64,000 nt of DNA from CAZKCK01 sp964552325. Its GTDB lineage: Bacteria > Bacteroidota > Bacteroidia > Bacteroidales > TTA-H9. Under the pieces are notes generated by a model. It made no database searches. It worked only from the letters and a program-made list of their open reading frames with translations, and had not been told where the DNA came from. Each line of letters opens with the position of its first letter. Position 1 is the first letter of the stretch. Made by a program: the position numbers and the translations under genes. Shown here in pieces: positions 26,342 through 35,612 of this stretch. The DNA lies in assembly GCA_964552325.1 (NCBI GenBank), contig CAZKHA010000004.1, forward strand, positions 4,432 to 68,431, in the 5' to 3' direction.

Positions 26342-26349
26342 TAACTTTG
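26342..26349 (+). promoter_or_regulatory. -7 promoter element TAACTTTG before ricT
   Basis: An exact TAnnTTTG match just after the holB stop, giving a leader of about 60 nt to ATG 26415. No TTG at the usual -33 distance. Confidence 0.4.
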
Positions 26350-26414
26350 CAGTTCTGCTGCCAATATACACTTCTATATTAAAGTTCTTGACTGGCAGTT
26401 CATTAAATTACAGT

Positions 26415-27524
26415 ATGAGTAACCAAGACATTGACTATACAAGCCCTTCATTTTTACGTGGCTGCCACACAGCTCCCGATCCCCAAAAACGCGGCACCGA
26501 CTGTTTTTGCAATAGTTGTTCCAAATTTGCCGCAACACCATGGCTCGATGGACTGCCGTTGGCCGACAACAAACCAACGTTTGATTGTGCCGAAGTACGC
26601 TTTAAAAGCAATCGTAAAGATTTTTTCAGGCTGCCCCCTGATGGCGAAATAACCACAGGCGATATTGTTGCCGTTGAAGCCAGCCCAGGACACGATATTG
26701 GTATCGTGAGCCTAATGGGCGAAACAGCACGACAGCAAATGAAGAACAAGAGCGTTGATTACAAACGCGAAGACCTCAAGAAAATTTACCGTAGGGCACG
26801 TTCGACCGATATCGAAAAGTGGCTTCAATCAATTAACAATGAAAACAAGGCGATTATGGAAACCCGCCGTATTTCGGGCAACCTTAATTTAGCCATGAAA
26901 GTTAACGATGTTGAATACCAAGGCGATGGAACAAAAGCCATCTTCTATTATACCGCCGATGACAGGGTGGATTTCAGGGAACTGATTAAATTGCTTGCCG
27001 ATCAGTTTAAAATCAGGATAGAGATGAAACAGATTGGCATACGGCAAGAAGCCAGCCGTATTGGTGGCATTGGGTCGTGTGGACGTGAGTTGTGCTGTGC
27101 TACCTGGATCAATAAATTCCAAACCGTTTCAACCGGGGCTGCCAGGGTACAACAACTTTCGCTTAACCCACAAAAACTTGCCGGCCAATGTAGCAAGCTT
27201 AAATGCTGCCTCAATTATGAGTATGACTCCTATATGGATGCCATCAAAGATTTTCCACCCAGCGAAGTAAACCTAAAAACCAAGAAAGGCGATGCCATTT
27301 ATCAGAAAACCGATGTATTTATGGGCATTATGTGGTATTCATATCAAAACGAACCCAATACATTTATCGCAATTCCAGTTGATAAAGTTAAGGAAATAAT
27401 TGCCCTTAACAAGAAAAATAAGCTTCCCGAAAAACTGGAGGACTTTGCTAAAACCGATGAGAAGAAAGCCACTTTTGAACCTCTTACCAACCAAGACGAC
27501 TTACGAAGGTTCGATAAGCGATAA
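26415..27524 (+). CDS. ricT: PSP1/RicT-family protein
   Basis: 369 residues from ATG 26415 (MSNQDIDYTS); an upstream TTG in frame is less likely. The PSP1 domain is in the middle and has the diagnostic cysteine sets GIGSCGRELCCATW and CSKLKCCLNYEYD, which in the B. subtilis homologue (YaaT/RicT) take part in binding an iron-sulfur cluster. There the protein acts with RicA and RicF on RNA processing; in Bacteroidota its role is not established. An N-terminal Cys-rich start (RGCHTAPD, RGTDCFCNSCSKFA) is typical of the Bacteroidota form. It lies between holB and gldH. Confidence 0.88.
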   Translation: MSNQDIDYTSPSFLRGCHTAPDPQKRGTDCFCNSCSKFAATPWLDGLPLADNKPTFDCAEVRFKSNRKDFFRLPPDGEITTGDIVAVEASPGHDIGIVSLMGETARQQMKNKSVDYKREDLKKIYRRARSTDIEKWLQSINNENKAIMETRRISGNLNLAMKVNDVEYQGDGTKAIFYYTADDRVDFRELIKLLADQFKIRIEMKQIGIRQEASRIGGIGSCGRELCCATWINKFQTVSTGAARVQQLSLNPQKLAGQCSKLKCCLNYEYDSYMDAIKDFPPSEVNLKTKKGDAIYQKTDVFMGIMWYSYQNEPNTFIAIPVDKVKEIIALNKKNKLPEKLEDFAKTDEKKATFEPLTNQDDLRRFDKR

Positions 27525-27671
27525 CCACCTAACAATATTTCATCCAAATTGGCATTATATAAGTTAAACATATTAGCACTCCTAGAAACGATTGCCTTAG
27601 AATGTACCCAAGCCATTGCCTACTATTCACCCGCGGATTATATATGAACGAAAGGAAAAACCTCTAAACGA

Positions 27672-28187
27672 ATGATTTGCACAAACTCCGTGGCCAAATG
27701 CTGCTATCCCAAACGCGTAACGCTCATGGTGCTTATAGCCATTAGTGTAATTGCCACCTCATGCTCTACGAATAGCCTTTTTGAAGAAAATGCCGCTGTT
27801 GATGTGAAAGAGTGGCACATGAACGATGTTAAAGCCTTTAAGGCAACATTTCATGACAGTTTGCAACCGCTTGACTTTTATGTAGAAATACGCAATTCGA
27901 CTAGCTACCCCAATAACAAGCTTTTCCTGTTTTTTAATACTACCTTCCCCGATGGCCGCTCAGCCCGCGATACGTTAGCATGTGTTTTGGCAAGCCCCGA
28001 CGGAAGATGGCTCGGAAACGGCCTAGGCTCCGTTAAAGATAACCTTTTCCTTGTTAAACGGAAAGTCTTGTTGCCCCGCAAAGGAACTTACACCTTTTCC
28101 CTACAACATGCCATGCGCGATAGCATTGTTAAGGGGATTCATGATGTAGGTATAAAGATAAAATCATCTGAAATTTCACCTAATTAA
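27672..28187 (+). CDS. gldH: Gliding motility lipoprotein GldH-like
   Basis: 171 residues with a lipoprotein signal peptide: basic start, hydrophobic core LMVLIAISVIATSC and lipobox Cys. The mature part matches GldH in size and style (VEIRNSTSYPNNKLFLFFNTTFPDG; LASPDGRWLGNGLGSVKDN). In Flavobacterium GldH is needed for gliding and type IX secretion. The order holB - ricT - gldH - PBP1A seen here is the one known in gliding Bacteroidota, which supports the call. Homologues also occur in non-gliding members. Confidence 0.85.
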   Translation: MICTNSVAKCCYPKRVTLMVLIAISVIATSCSTNSLFEENAAVDVKEWHMNDVKAFKATFHDSLQPLDFYVEIRNSTSYPNNKLFLFFNTTFPDGRSARDTLACVLASPDGRWLGNGLGSVKDNLFLVKRKVLLPRKGTYTFSLQHAMRDSIVKGIHDVGIKIKSSEISPN

Positions 28188-28207
28188 CTGAATAAGAACA
28201 TTAAACA

Positions 28208-30529
28208 ATGACTGCAAAGAGAAAGAAATCAGGCCTCAGCCAGTCTGGTTACCTTAAGCCGGTAGTTGATTTTTTCAAAAACGATGGCTCTTATCCAAAA
28301 GATATTGATATTCAAGTTAAAAAGTTTTGGAAAACATATTATATATCGGTAGGTACATTTTCGCTATTTTTCCTTTTATTGATTATGGGTGTTTTTGGCG
28401 AAATGCCCAGTTTTGAGGAACTCGAAAACCCAAAAAGCAATCTAGCTACCGAGATAATTTCGTCGGACCATAAAGTTTTGGGCACTTATTATGTGCAAAA
28501 CCGCTCAAATATCCATTTTTCTGAGCTAAGCCCGTACCTTGTTCAAGCCTTAATAGCTACCGAGGATGAACGATTTGAAGATCACGCGGGCATCGACTTT
28601 AGGGCTATGTTTAGGGTGGCGCTTGGCGTGGTAACCGGCAGGCATAGCGGTGGAGGAAGTACCATTACCCAACAACTTGCCAAAAACCTCTTTCCGAGAG
28701 GTGAACACTTGTCACTTCCTGGACTGGTAATAAGGAAGTTTAAGGAGTGGATTACGGCTGTTAAACTCGAACGCAATTATACCAAAGAAGAAATCATAGC
28801 CATGTATTACAACACGGTAGATTTTGGTAGCCAAGCATTTGGAATAAAGTCGGGAGCCAATACCTTTTTTAGCAAATCGCCAGCTGAGCTTACAGCCGAA
28901 GAGGCTGCCCTTTTTGTGGCCGTATTAAATGCACCCACACGCTACAGCCCTGTAAGAAACCCTGAGCGTGCCCTTGGTAGGCGCAACGTGGTTTTGAGCC
29001 AAATGGAAAATGTAGATTTTATCACCCAAGAACAACGCGACTCTTTGCAAGCTATCCCACTCGATATGTCGCATTACCGGCTCATGGACCATAAATCGGG
29101 CCTTGCAACCTATTTGCGCGAATTGCTGCGTACTGACCTCAAGGAATGGTGCGAGACCCATTACAAAAGCGATGGCTCACCCTATAATCTTTATAAAGAT
29201 GGCCTGAAAATATATACTACCATTAATTCGCGCATGCAGGATTATGCTGAAAAAGCCGTAAAAAAACATCTTGCTGGCGAGCTTCAGCCCGCTTTCTTCA
29301 GGCAATGGAAAGGACATAAAAAAGCTCCCTTTAGCAACGACCTTACCGATGAGGATATAGCCAAGATATATGAAGATGCCATGAAACGCTCGGACAGGTA
29401 TATCAATATGCGGCAGTCGGGCATTAGCAAAGACTCGATACGCAGGGCCTTCAGAACCAAGGTTCCGATGAAAGTTTTCTCTTGGAAAGGGGATATCGAC
29501 ACCGTGCTGACACCCATGGACTCGATACGGCATTCGTTCTTTTTCCTTCATTCAGGATTGTTAAGTATTGAGCCTTCAACAGGTTATGTACGTGCCTACG
29601 TGGGCGGCATCGACTATCGGTATTTTAAATACGACCACGTAAAAATGTCGAAACGCCAGATTGGCTCAACCTTTAAACCCTTCCTGTACACCTTGGCCAT
29701 GCAAGAAGGTGAGTTTTCGCCTTGTACCAAGGTGCCCAATATACCCGTTTCGTTCGAAATGGACGATGGAACAGTATGGTGCCCAAGCAATTCGGATGAT
29801 GCACGTGAAGGCGAGATGGTGACCCTTAAATGGGCATTGGCCAATTCGGTTAACTACATCTCAGCTTATTTAATGAAAAAATACAGCCCTGACGCAGTCA
29901 TAAAAATAGCACGTAAAATGGGCGTAACCAGCGACATACCTGCCGTTCCTTCCATATGCCTGGGCACACCCGATATCTCGCTGTACGAGATGGCTGGCGC
30001 GTTCAACACTTTTGCCAATAAAGGTGTGTTTATTCAACCTATTATTATTACACGCATCGAAGATAAGAGCGGAAATCTTATCGAGAGCTTCATTCCACAT
30101 AAAAATGAAGCCATTAACGAAGAAACAGCCTCGTTGATGCTTGAGTTGATGAAAGGCGTGGTGCAAAGCGGAACCGGAGCACGCTTACGATACAAATTCA
30201 AATTTGATAACCCAATCGGTGGAAAAACCGGAACCACGCAAAACCAAAGCGATGGTTGGTTTATTGGGATGGTACCTCAGCTTACAACGGGCGTTTGGGT
30301 AGGCGGCGATGTACGCAGCATCCATTTCAGGTCAATTGATATGGGCCAGGGCGCTAGCATGGCATTGCCCATTTGGGCATATTATATGCAACAAGTGTAC
30401 GCCGACAAATCACTGGGTATCCTTAAAAACGATTTCGCTCCCTCTTCGCGGCCCTTAAGCGTTGATTTAAACTGCAATGGCAGTGATGAAGAAGCCAGCG
30501 AACAAACCTATAACCAAGAAGAATTCTAG
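28208..30529 (+). CDS. Penicillin-binding protein 1A, bifunctional transglycosylase/transpeptidase
   Basis: 773 residues, class A PBP. A membrane helix near residues 40-60 (YISVGTFSLFFLLLIMGVF), a GT51 transglycosylase with the catalytic Glu in ATEDERFEDHAGID (about 116) and GGSTITQQLAKNLF, then a transpeptidase with SxxK in IGSTFKPFLYT (about 488), SVN in ALANSVNYISAY and KTGTT near 672 (GGKTGTTQNQSDGWFIG). It polymerises and crosslinks peptidoglycan in the periplasm. It follows gldH by 20 nt and is likely in the same operon. Confidence 0.95.
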   Translation: MTAKRKKSGLSQSGYLKPVVDFFKNDGSYPKDIDIQVKKFWKTYYISVGTFSLFFLLLIMGVFGEMPSFEELENPKSNLATEIISSDHKVLGTYYVQNRSNIHFSELSPYLVQALIATEDERFEDHAGIDFRAMFRVALGVVTGRHSGGGSTITQQLAKNLFPRGEHLSLPGLVIRKFKEWITAVKLERNYTKEEIIAMYYNTVDFGSQAFGIKSGANTFFSKSPAELTAEEAALFVAVLNAPTRYSPVRNPERALGRRNVVLSQMENVDFITQEQRDSLQAIPLDMSHYRLMDHKSGLATYLRELLRTDLKEWCETHYKSDGSPYNLYKDGLKIYTTINSRMQDYAEKAVKKHLAGELQPAFFRQWKGHKKAPFSNDLTDEDIAKIYEDAMKRSDRYINMRQSGISKDSIRRAFRTKVPMKVFSWKGDIDTVLTPMDSIRHSFFFLHSGLLSIEPSTGYVRAYVGGIDYRYFKYDHVKMSKRQIGSTFKPFLYTLAMQEGEFSPCTKVPNIPVSFEMDDGTVWCPSNSDDAREGEMVTLKWALANSVNYISAYLMKKYSPDAVIKIARKMGVTSDIPAVPSICLGTPDISLYEMAGAFNTFANKGVFIQPIIITRIEDKSGNLIESFIPHKNEAINEETASLMLELMKGVVQSGTGARLRYKFKFDNPIGGKTGTTQNQSDGWFIGMVPQLTTGVWVGGDVRSIHFRSIDMGQGASMALPIWAYYMQQVYADKSLGILKNDFAPSSRPLSVDLNCNGSDEEASEQTYNQEEF

Positions 30530-30551
30530 CTGAACCTAATGCCTACCCCCC

Positions 30552-31691
30552 ATGGAAAAGCAAAGCAATGCATTGTACATTCCCCAATTCGATATAATCA
30601 GGTTCTTTGCAGCCTTTATGATTGTAATATACCATGCATACTCCGCTTGGAATGGTTGGTTTGGCATACCAGGATTCCTATCTACAGGCGATTACAAAAC
30701 ATTTACGGTTTTTGGCGGCTATTTTGACCGGTTCATCAAAAACTTCCCCATAGGTGTTGATATTTTCTTTTTTATAAGCGGGTATTTGCTTACCTACCTC
30801 TTAATAATGGAAAAAGAAAAATATGGAAAAGTCAACATTCCAATGTTTTATTTGAGGCGCGGGCTGCGCATCTGGCCGCTGTATTTCTTCTTGATTGCTT
30901 TGGCGCCTTTTTTGGTGGCCTGGTTAGGTGAACCAAAACCGGATTATTGGGCCAACCTATTATTTATCAATAATTTCAATACTATACATACAGAAGCTTG
31001 GCATTTCCCGTTTGCGCACTTTTGGTCGATATGTATCGAGGAACACTTTTACCTTGTATGGCCCATCATACTTGCATTGGTGCCTCGCAAAAACCTAACA
31101 TCCGCAATCTTTGCCATGATTGTATTGAGTTGGGCTTACAAACTGTACACCATTATCCCGGGCCAAGGAACATGGTATCATGTTTACCTACACTCGCTTA
31201 GCCGAATGGATACCATCCTTTTGGGTGCATTATTAGCCGATTTTTACTTAAAGAAACCCTTTCAGTTTAAGCTTCCGAAGCTTATTATGGGCTTGCTAAT
31301 CTTATTTTTAGTGTTCATTTTCGCCTTCGATAACCTAAGTAATTACGATATTGCGTTTGCCAGGGTGTTGCGTTTGCCGGTTTATATTGCCTTGCTTGGT
31401 ATAATAATAGCCGATTTGCTATTCAATCCAAGGCACAATTTTACACATCGGTTCTGGAAACCCTTTATGTACCTAGGCAAAGCCTCGTACGGTATCTATA
31501 TGTATGGTAATATTTTGGTAACCGTTATTATTAAAAAAGTAATGCTCGATAACCACATAAACAACATCTACCTCTATTATTTTTTAATAGTGGCCCTCTC
31601 ACTGCTCATTCCTGTATTAAGTTACGAGTTGCTCGAAAAACCATTCCTAAAGCTCAAGCAGCGCTTTGCTTTGGTAAAAACGCGGTATTAG
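30552..31691 (+). CDS. Acyltransferase 3 family membrane protein (OafA/YrhL-like)
   Basis: 379 residues with about ten membrane helices. Family signatures: N-terminal IPQFDIIRFFAAFMIVIYHAYSA with the conserved R..A...V...H pattern, DIFFFISGYLLTYLL, FYLRRGLRIWPLYFF and the active-site-like region HFWSICIEEHFYLVWP. It probably adds acyl groups to a surface glycan or lipid at the inner membrane. It starts 22 nt after the PBP1A gene. Confidence 0.88.
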   Translation: MEKQSNALYIPQFDIIRFFAAFMIVIYHAYSAWNGWFGIPGFLSTGDYKTFTVFGGYFDRFIKNFPIGVDIFFFISGYLLTYLLIMEKEKYGKVNIPMFYLRRGLRIWPLYFFLIALAPFLVAWLGEPKPDYWANLLFINNFNTIHTEAWHFPFAHFWSICIEEHFYLVWPIILALVPRKNLTSAIFAMIVLSWAYKLYTIIPGQGTWYHVYLHSLSRMDTILLGALLADFYLKKPFQFKLPKLIMGLLILFLVFIFAFDNLSNYDIAFARVLRLPVYIALLGIIIADLLFNPRHNFTHRFWKPFMYLGKASYGIYMYGNILVTVIIKKVMLDNHINNIYLYYFLIVALSLLIPVLSYELLEKPFLKLKQRFALVKTRY

Positions 31692-31713
31692 CGATTTTCG
31701 CCAGCTAATCGCT
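31690..31713. terminator. Weak terminator-like hairpin between convergent genes
   Basis: AGCGATT (31690-31696) pairs with AATCGCT (31707-31713) around a 10-base loop between the acyltransferase and the convergent GNAT gene. The T run is poor. Confidence 0.35.
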
Positions 31714-31777
31714 TTAAATAAACTTCGTCAAATTGCAATCTCAAGCATCCATGGCTGGGTATGCACGAGGCTATGCA

Positions 31778-32341
31778 TTAGCTAATATCCTCTTTGCAAA
31801 ACTTCTGAAGCTTTTGCCATTCGCTTTCAAGCATCGCAAAGCGTACATCGTCAACCCATTTCCCTTGAATGAACAAACTTTCAACAAAATGCGCTTCCTG
31901 GCGAAACCCCAATCGGTTAAGCAGGCGCAGGGAACTTGTATTAGCCGGATCGATGGAAGCTATAATTCGGTGTTTCTTTAAGTCAGTGAATACAAAATCA
32001 ATCACACGCCCTAATGCTTCCGTTGCATAAGCTTTTCGTTGAGAATCCTTTTTAAGGGTACAACCTAATTCAACTTGCTTATTCTCAATATCGAAAAAGT
32101 GGATGCCTAAATCACCAATAATGGTTGAAGTTAGCTTCTCAATGATCACAAATTGAAACCAAGTTTCTGGCTGGTTGATTTCGCGGGCAATGTTCCCAAT
32201 AAAAACTTCCACATCTTCAACAGTTTCCGGTATCCATCCTTGGTATTTATTGGTCTCTTTATCGCTTCGATATCCAAACATTTCAAGCGCATCATCCTTG
32301 GCAATAGGACGCAAAATAAGGCGATTGGTTTCTAAAATCAT
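31778..32341 (-). CDS. GNAT acetyltransferase, RimJ/RimL-like
   Basis: 187 residues from ATG 32341 (MILETNRLILRPI), the usual start of this group; a longer frame upstream is unlikely. Motifs: ETNRLILRPIAKDDALEMF, IIGDLGIHFFDIENKQVELG, the acetyl-CoA loop around KDSQRKAYATEALGRVIDF and LLNRLGFRQEAHFVES. It transfers an acetyl group from acetyl-CoA to an amine of a protein N-terminus or small molecule; the target is unknown. Confidence 0.85.
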   Translation of the reverse strand: MILETNRLILRPIAKDDALEMFGYRSDKETNKYQGWIPETVEDVEVFIGNIAREINQPETWFQFVIIEKLTSTIIGDLGIHFFDIENKQVELGCTLKKDSQRKAYATEALGRVIDFVFTDLKKHRIIASIDPANTSSLRLLNRLGFRQEAHFVESLFIQGKWVDDVRFAMLESEWQKLQKFCKEDIS

Positions 32342-32450
32342 TGGTTTGGGTTTTGGGTGAATTCCTATTCTTATTAATCCTAGGTTTTTGGTTACAAACA
32401 CTTAAAGTTGTTAATAATCATTTAATTAAAAAATATCAAACCAAGCCAGG

Positions 32451-32918
32451 CTACAAGGTGGTATCCTTAAATGAAGTCTTAAGTAAGGCCGCTAGGGTGT
32501 TTCCTTTTGTTACCAGCTCAGCTTTGTTGCCTTGCATCAACTCGATGTTGCGGCTAGGCATAATAATATAAAGTATGTAAGTATCAGTAGTTTCAATGCG
32601 ACTAATTGAGAGGACGCTCATTGTTTGGGTTTCCTTTGTTTTGGTAAGTTGAATACTGCTTACATGTTCAATGCGCTCCCATTTCCCTTTCTTAATCAAA
32701 AATAAACCAACGTATTGCTTAATCTTTAGAGCTTGGGCATCGATGATGACAGCTGTTCTAAAAAAAATCAGAAAAAGGGAAATCGCTAAATACACAATGC
32801 CCATCCAATCCAACACTATAGTTCGCCATATTGCTAGGGCTAAAAGCATATAACCCAGCATGCGGAAATTGATAGGTAGTCGGCTTGTACGAAATTCTAA
32901 ACGGTTGAGTGTATTCAT
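32451..32918 (-). CDS. Small membrane protein with PH-like cytosolic part, unknown function
   Basis: 155 residues from ATG 32918 (MNTLNRLEFRTSR). Two closely spaced hydrophobic segments (about 20-60: MLGYMLLALAIWRTIVLDW, MGIVYLAISLFLIFF) are followed by a soluble beta-rich part (VIIDAQALKIKQYVGLF; WERIEHVSSIQLTK), the layout of bacterial PH-domain membrane proteins. No specific family is recognised. It is a single gene with a -7 element 49 nt upstream and a palindrome further up. Confidence 0.65.
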   Translation of the reverse strand: MNTLNRLEFRTSRLPINFRMLGYMLLALAIWRTIVLDWMGIVYLAISLFLIFFRTAVIIDAQALKIKQYVGLFLIKKGKWERIEHVSSIQLTKTKETQTMSVLSISRIETTDTYILYIIMPSRNIELMQGNKAELVTKGNTLAALLKTSFKDTTL

Positions 32919-32966
32919 ATTTATGCCCGGACAATGCTTGTATGTAGATGATTTAAGACCAATGCT

Positions 32967-33001
32967 CAAATGTACAGTAAACGCACTGATATAGTATCAG
33001 T
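32967..33001 (-). promoter_or_regulatory. Promoter element with upstream palindrome
   Basis: The minus strand reads TACATTTG (32974-32967), an exact TAnnTTTG. A perfect inverted repeat, ACTGATA (32985-32991) and TATCAGT (32995-33001), sits 10-27 nt upstream of it, where a regulator could bind. It would control the small membrane protein gene. Confidence 0.4.
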
Positions 33002-33297
33002 TTTGTTAAAAATTTTCAAAATTAGAAATATCATCATTTTCTACTCAGCTTCCTTGACTTGCGAGCGCTAATGATGTTTCAGTATTTTATAACCTAAAAT
33101 ACCTTACATTTCAATTATCATGAATTTGTAATCTTTTGGTTTAAGTTTTATCCGTGTCCGCTCAAAATCTATCCTAAATAATATTCAAAGAATTTGTGTC
33201 TAAGGTAGTGTAAAAGGAAACCGAATAGGTTTGTATAGTTTTCCAGCAAATTGATTATCAACAATTTTTATACATCAATATTTCGAAGACTCGCCTT
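33002..33297. other. AT-rich intergenic region without a recognised gene
   Basis: About 300 bases between the small membrane protein promoter and the end of the glycan cluster. It has no supported ORF on either strand and no clear terminator or RNA. Nothing further is seen. Confidence 0.5.
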
Positions 33298-34278
33298 TCA
33301 CTTTTTTAAAAAAAACAACTTAATCTGTTTTACATCCTCCAAAATAACGCGTATTGGAATAGGGTTCAAGACCAAAAAAACAAGTCCTGCCAATCCGCCC
33401 CACAAAAAATACAAAGCAAATTGCATAAGCGAAAACGCTACAGCAATTTCAGCTGAAACACCATATAAACCAAGCAAATATACCAACGAGAGCTCGCGTT
33501 GCCCAAATCCGGCCAAGGTTATCGGGATAAGCAAGACCAAACTTAGCAGGCTCATCGAATTCATAATACCTATAAAACTAACCTGTATGCCAAAAGCCAG
33601 AAGCAAAAACCGCAAGAAAACAAAGTAGGTTAGATATGCAAGCCAAGTTAACACCCAGAGGACTATTGATTTATAAGTAAAAAGATAATGAAGGCTATCA
33701 TATACCATACTTATAAGAGGCTTTTGCAGAAAGGTATATCGTACCCTAAAAAAGTGCAATAAATGAAAGATAAAAAAAACGCCTAATATGCCTACTAATT
33801 GGAAACCAATATATAACGCAATTCCATTATACATATTGAGTGAAAAATGAATCGCAAAAAAAGCTGCGAGCCCAAGCATAATCAAACAAACAAAATCAAA
33901 CAAACGGTCAGCTAAAACACTTTTAAAAGCCTCTAAAAACGTAACTTCTTTTTGGATGCGGACATTATAAACCTTTACAAACTCCCCCACCCTACCCGGC
34001 GTTAGGATACCAATGGAATATGCTGACATATAGGATGCAAAAGATTTATACCTCGAAATTGGAATGCCGGTTTGCTTTAATAACTCATTCCAGCGAATGC
34101 TTTTAAAGAACAAAACCAACAAAACACCCGGCAACGAAAGGGCAAGATAAAGGCCATCCAAATTCTTAATAAGCTGTACAACTTGCCTAAAATCAATATC
34201 AATACTAACAAAAAGCACAAAAACCAGCGCGAAGGCTAGCACAGTTTTTAAGAGGGTTGCCTTGGTTTTTGAGTTCAT
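33298..34278 (-). CDS. Lysylphosphatidylglycerol synthase TM-like (UPF0104) membrane protein
   Basis: 326 residues, about eight membrane helices. Family features: FKSIRWNELLKQTG near the start, SYMSAYSIGILTPGRVGEFVKVY (the conserved GxxxPGRxGEF motif), and the C-terminal LIPITLAGFGQRELSLVYLL. Only the membrane part typical of MprF flippases is present; the aminoacyl-transferase part is absent. Such proteins in glycan clusters are thought to help move lipid-linked substrates. It overlaps the preceding FrhB-like gene by 4 nt (ATGA) and is the last gene of the long operon. Confidence 0.85.
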   Translation of the reverse strand: MNSKTKATLLKTVLAFALVFVLFVSIDIDFRQVVQLIKNLDGLYLALSLPGVLLVLFFKSIRWNELLKQTGIPISRYKSFASYMSAYSIGILTPGRVGEFVKVYNVRIQKEVTFLEAFKSVLADRLFDFVCLIMLGLAAFFAIHFSLNMYNGIALYIGFQLVGILGVFFIFHLLHFFRVRYTFLQKPLISMVYDSLHYLFTYKSIVLWVLTWLAYLTYFVFLRFLLLAFGIQVSFIGIMNSMSLLSLVLLIPITLAGFGQRELSLVYLLGLYGVSAEIAVAFSLMQFALYFLWGGLAGLVFLVLNPIPIRVILEDVKQIKLFFLKK

Positions 34279-35612
34279 CCTTGCTTTTTTAAAAGGTCTT
34301 CACGCTTAATATTATGAGTCAGCTTTTTCCACGATTTGCGAGCACGTTCAAACATATTGCCGATAAATTGGGGCGAAATTTGCTCTACCAACCAGCGGCT
34401 AAATGAAGTGCCTAAGATAAAAAAAAGCAGGCCGAGCACCATTTCCATGGCAATGCGGCCAAATTTAAAGCCCCCCAATTTATAGCCGTAATCGGGTATG
34501 GGCTTTCCAAACATCGTCCTGAATTTTAACCGAATAAACGTACCTCTTTTTTTAAGATCATATCCATGCGAATGCATCTTAATAGCTTCATCTTCAGTTA
34601 AATCCCAAGTACTCAGACGACCTTCTTTCACCATATCGTCAATAATTTGCTTGCCTATGGCACTACGGGCTATTAGCATCGAAAAACCCTTGCCTCGCTC
34701 TTCATAAACAGGAGCCCAAGCGTCTCCGCCCGAAATATCGGTAAACTCATTGGTTAAATCAGTGCAATAAAGGCTGTTTTTAACGATGTGAAAGGGTATC
34801 AAATAGTTGGCATGGAACTTCGGTAATTCAATCACACGACCATTCTTCATTTCAATGCGCATTTTGCCGGGCCACTCTCCGTACCTAAAATACAGTTTGC
34901 TAATTTGCTTGTAATCACGCTCGCCGTGTGAGCGAAGGAAGCTTTTGATGGACGAAAAATACAAGGTGTTGCCATAAAACGGCCCAAACAAGTACTTAAT
35001 ATTGGCCACACTGGGATGGTTAATGGCCTGCAATTTCCGAATGGATTGTACTTGCCCTGGCAAACCCACATACGCCAAAACACCCTTAAATTCAGCAATT
35101 TGCGGAAGTATTTCATTAAGCGAACTAAGGATATATTTGCTTTGGGCGGCTTCAAGGATTTGATCTCTGCTGGTTGCAATAAAAGGCTGGGTTAACCAAG
35201 GTTCTGATGCCGACATCTTTAGCACTACTGCCCCATCAATCATGCCCTTTTCTAAGAGATAAATTAGAATTGCTGACAAAATACCCCCACTAGCCGCTTT
35301 CTGCCGAATTTCTTCATCGGTGGTATGACCAATTGCCAAAGAATAGTAAGGGCCTATAAAAATATTAAAGGAGGGCGAATCACCAAAAAACAGCTGCCTG
35401 TACTTGGGGAAATCGAAGGACCAGCCCGAACAAGCTTCCAAAAGCAAGCTTGCTTCGTCTTCGGTCAAGGCTTCTTTTACAATAGGCAAATACTTGCCTG
35501 TTTTGTCAGAAAAAGCAATTTTGCCCTTACCCAAGGCTATGCAACTACCGCAACGGTTGCAAAGCTCCGACTGGGCTATTTTTTTAAATAAATCAGCTTT
35601 TTTTGCAGACAT
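34275..35612 (-). CDS. FrhB/FdhB-like (coenzyme F420 hydrogenase beta-type) protein with reduced cysteine set
   Basis: 445 residues from ATG 35612 (MSAKKADLFKK). An N-terminal ferredoxin-like start CNRCGSCIALGKGK has three Cys and lacks the usual fourth CP. The FrhB N and C domains follow (QKAASGGILSAILIYLLEKG; FTDISGGDAWAPVYEERGKG), but the family's LPC..Q appears as GLPGQVQSIRKLQ, and of the later Cys pair only one remains (SLYCTDL). A hydrophobic segment near the C-terminus (MVLGLLFFILGTSF) suggests membrane association. Related proteins occur in polysaccharide clusters, probably as flavin or Fe-S redox enzymes. It overlaps the upstream methyltransferase gene by 20 nt. Confidence 0.78.
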   Translation of the reverse strand: MSAKKADLFKKIAQSELCNRCGSCIALGKGKIAFSDKTGKYLPIVKEALTEDEASLLLEACSGWSFDFPKYRQLFFGDSPSFNIFIGPYYSLAIGHTTDEEIRQKAASGGILSAILIYLLEKGMIDGAVVLKMSASEPWLTQPFIATSRDQILEAAQSKYILSSLNEILPQIAEFKGVLAYVGLPGQVQSIRKLQAINHPSVANIKYLFGPFYGNTLYFSSIKSFLRSHGERDYKQISKLYFRYGEWPGKMRIEMKNGRVIELPKFHANYLIPFHIVKNSLYCTDLTNEFTDISGGDAWAPVYEERGKGFSMLIARSAIGKQIIDDMVKEGRLSTWDLTEDEAIKMHSHGYDLKKRGTFIRLKFRTMFGKPIPDYGYKLGGFKFGRIAMEMVLGLLFFILGTSFSRWLVEQISPQFIGNMFERARKSWKKLTHNIKREDLLKKQG

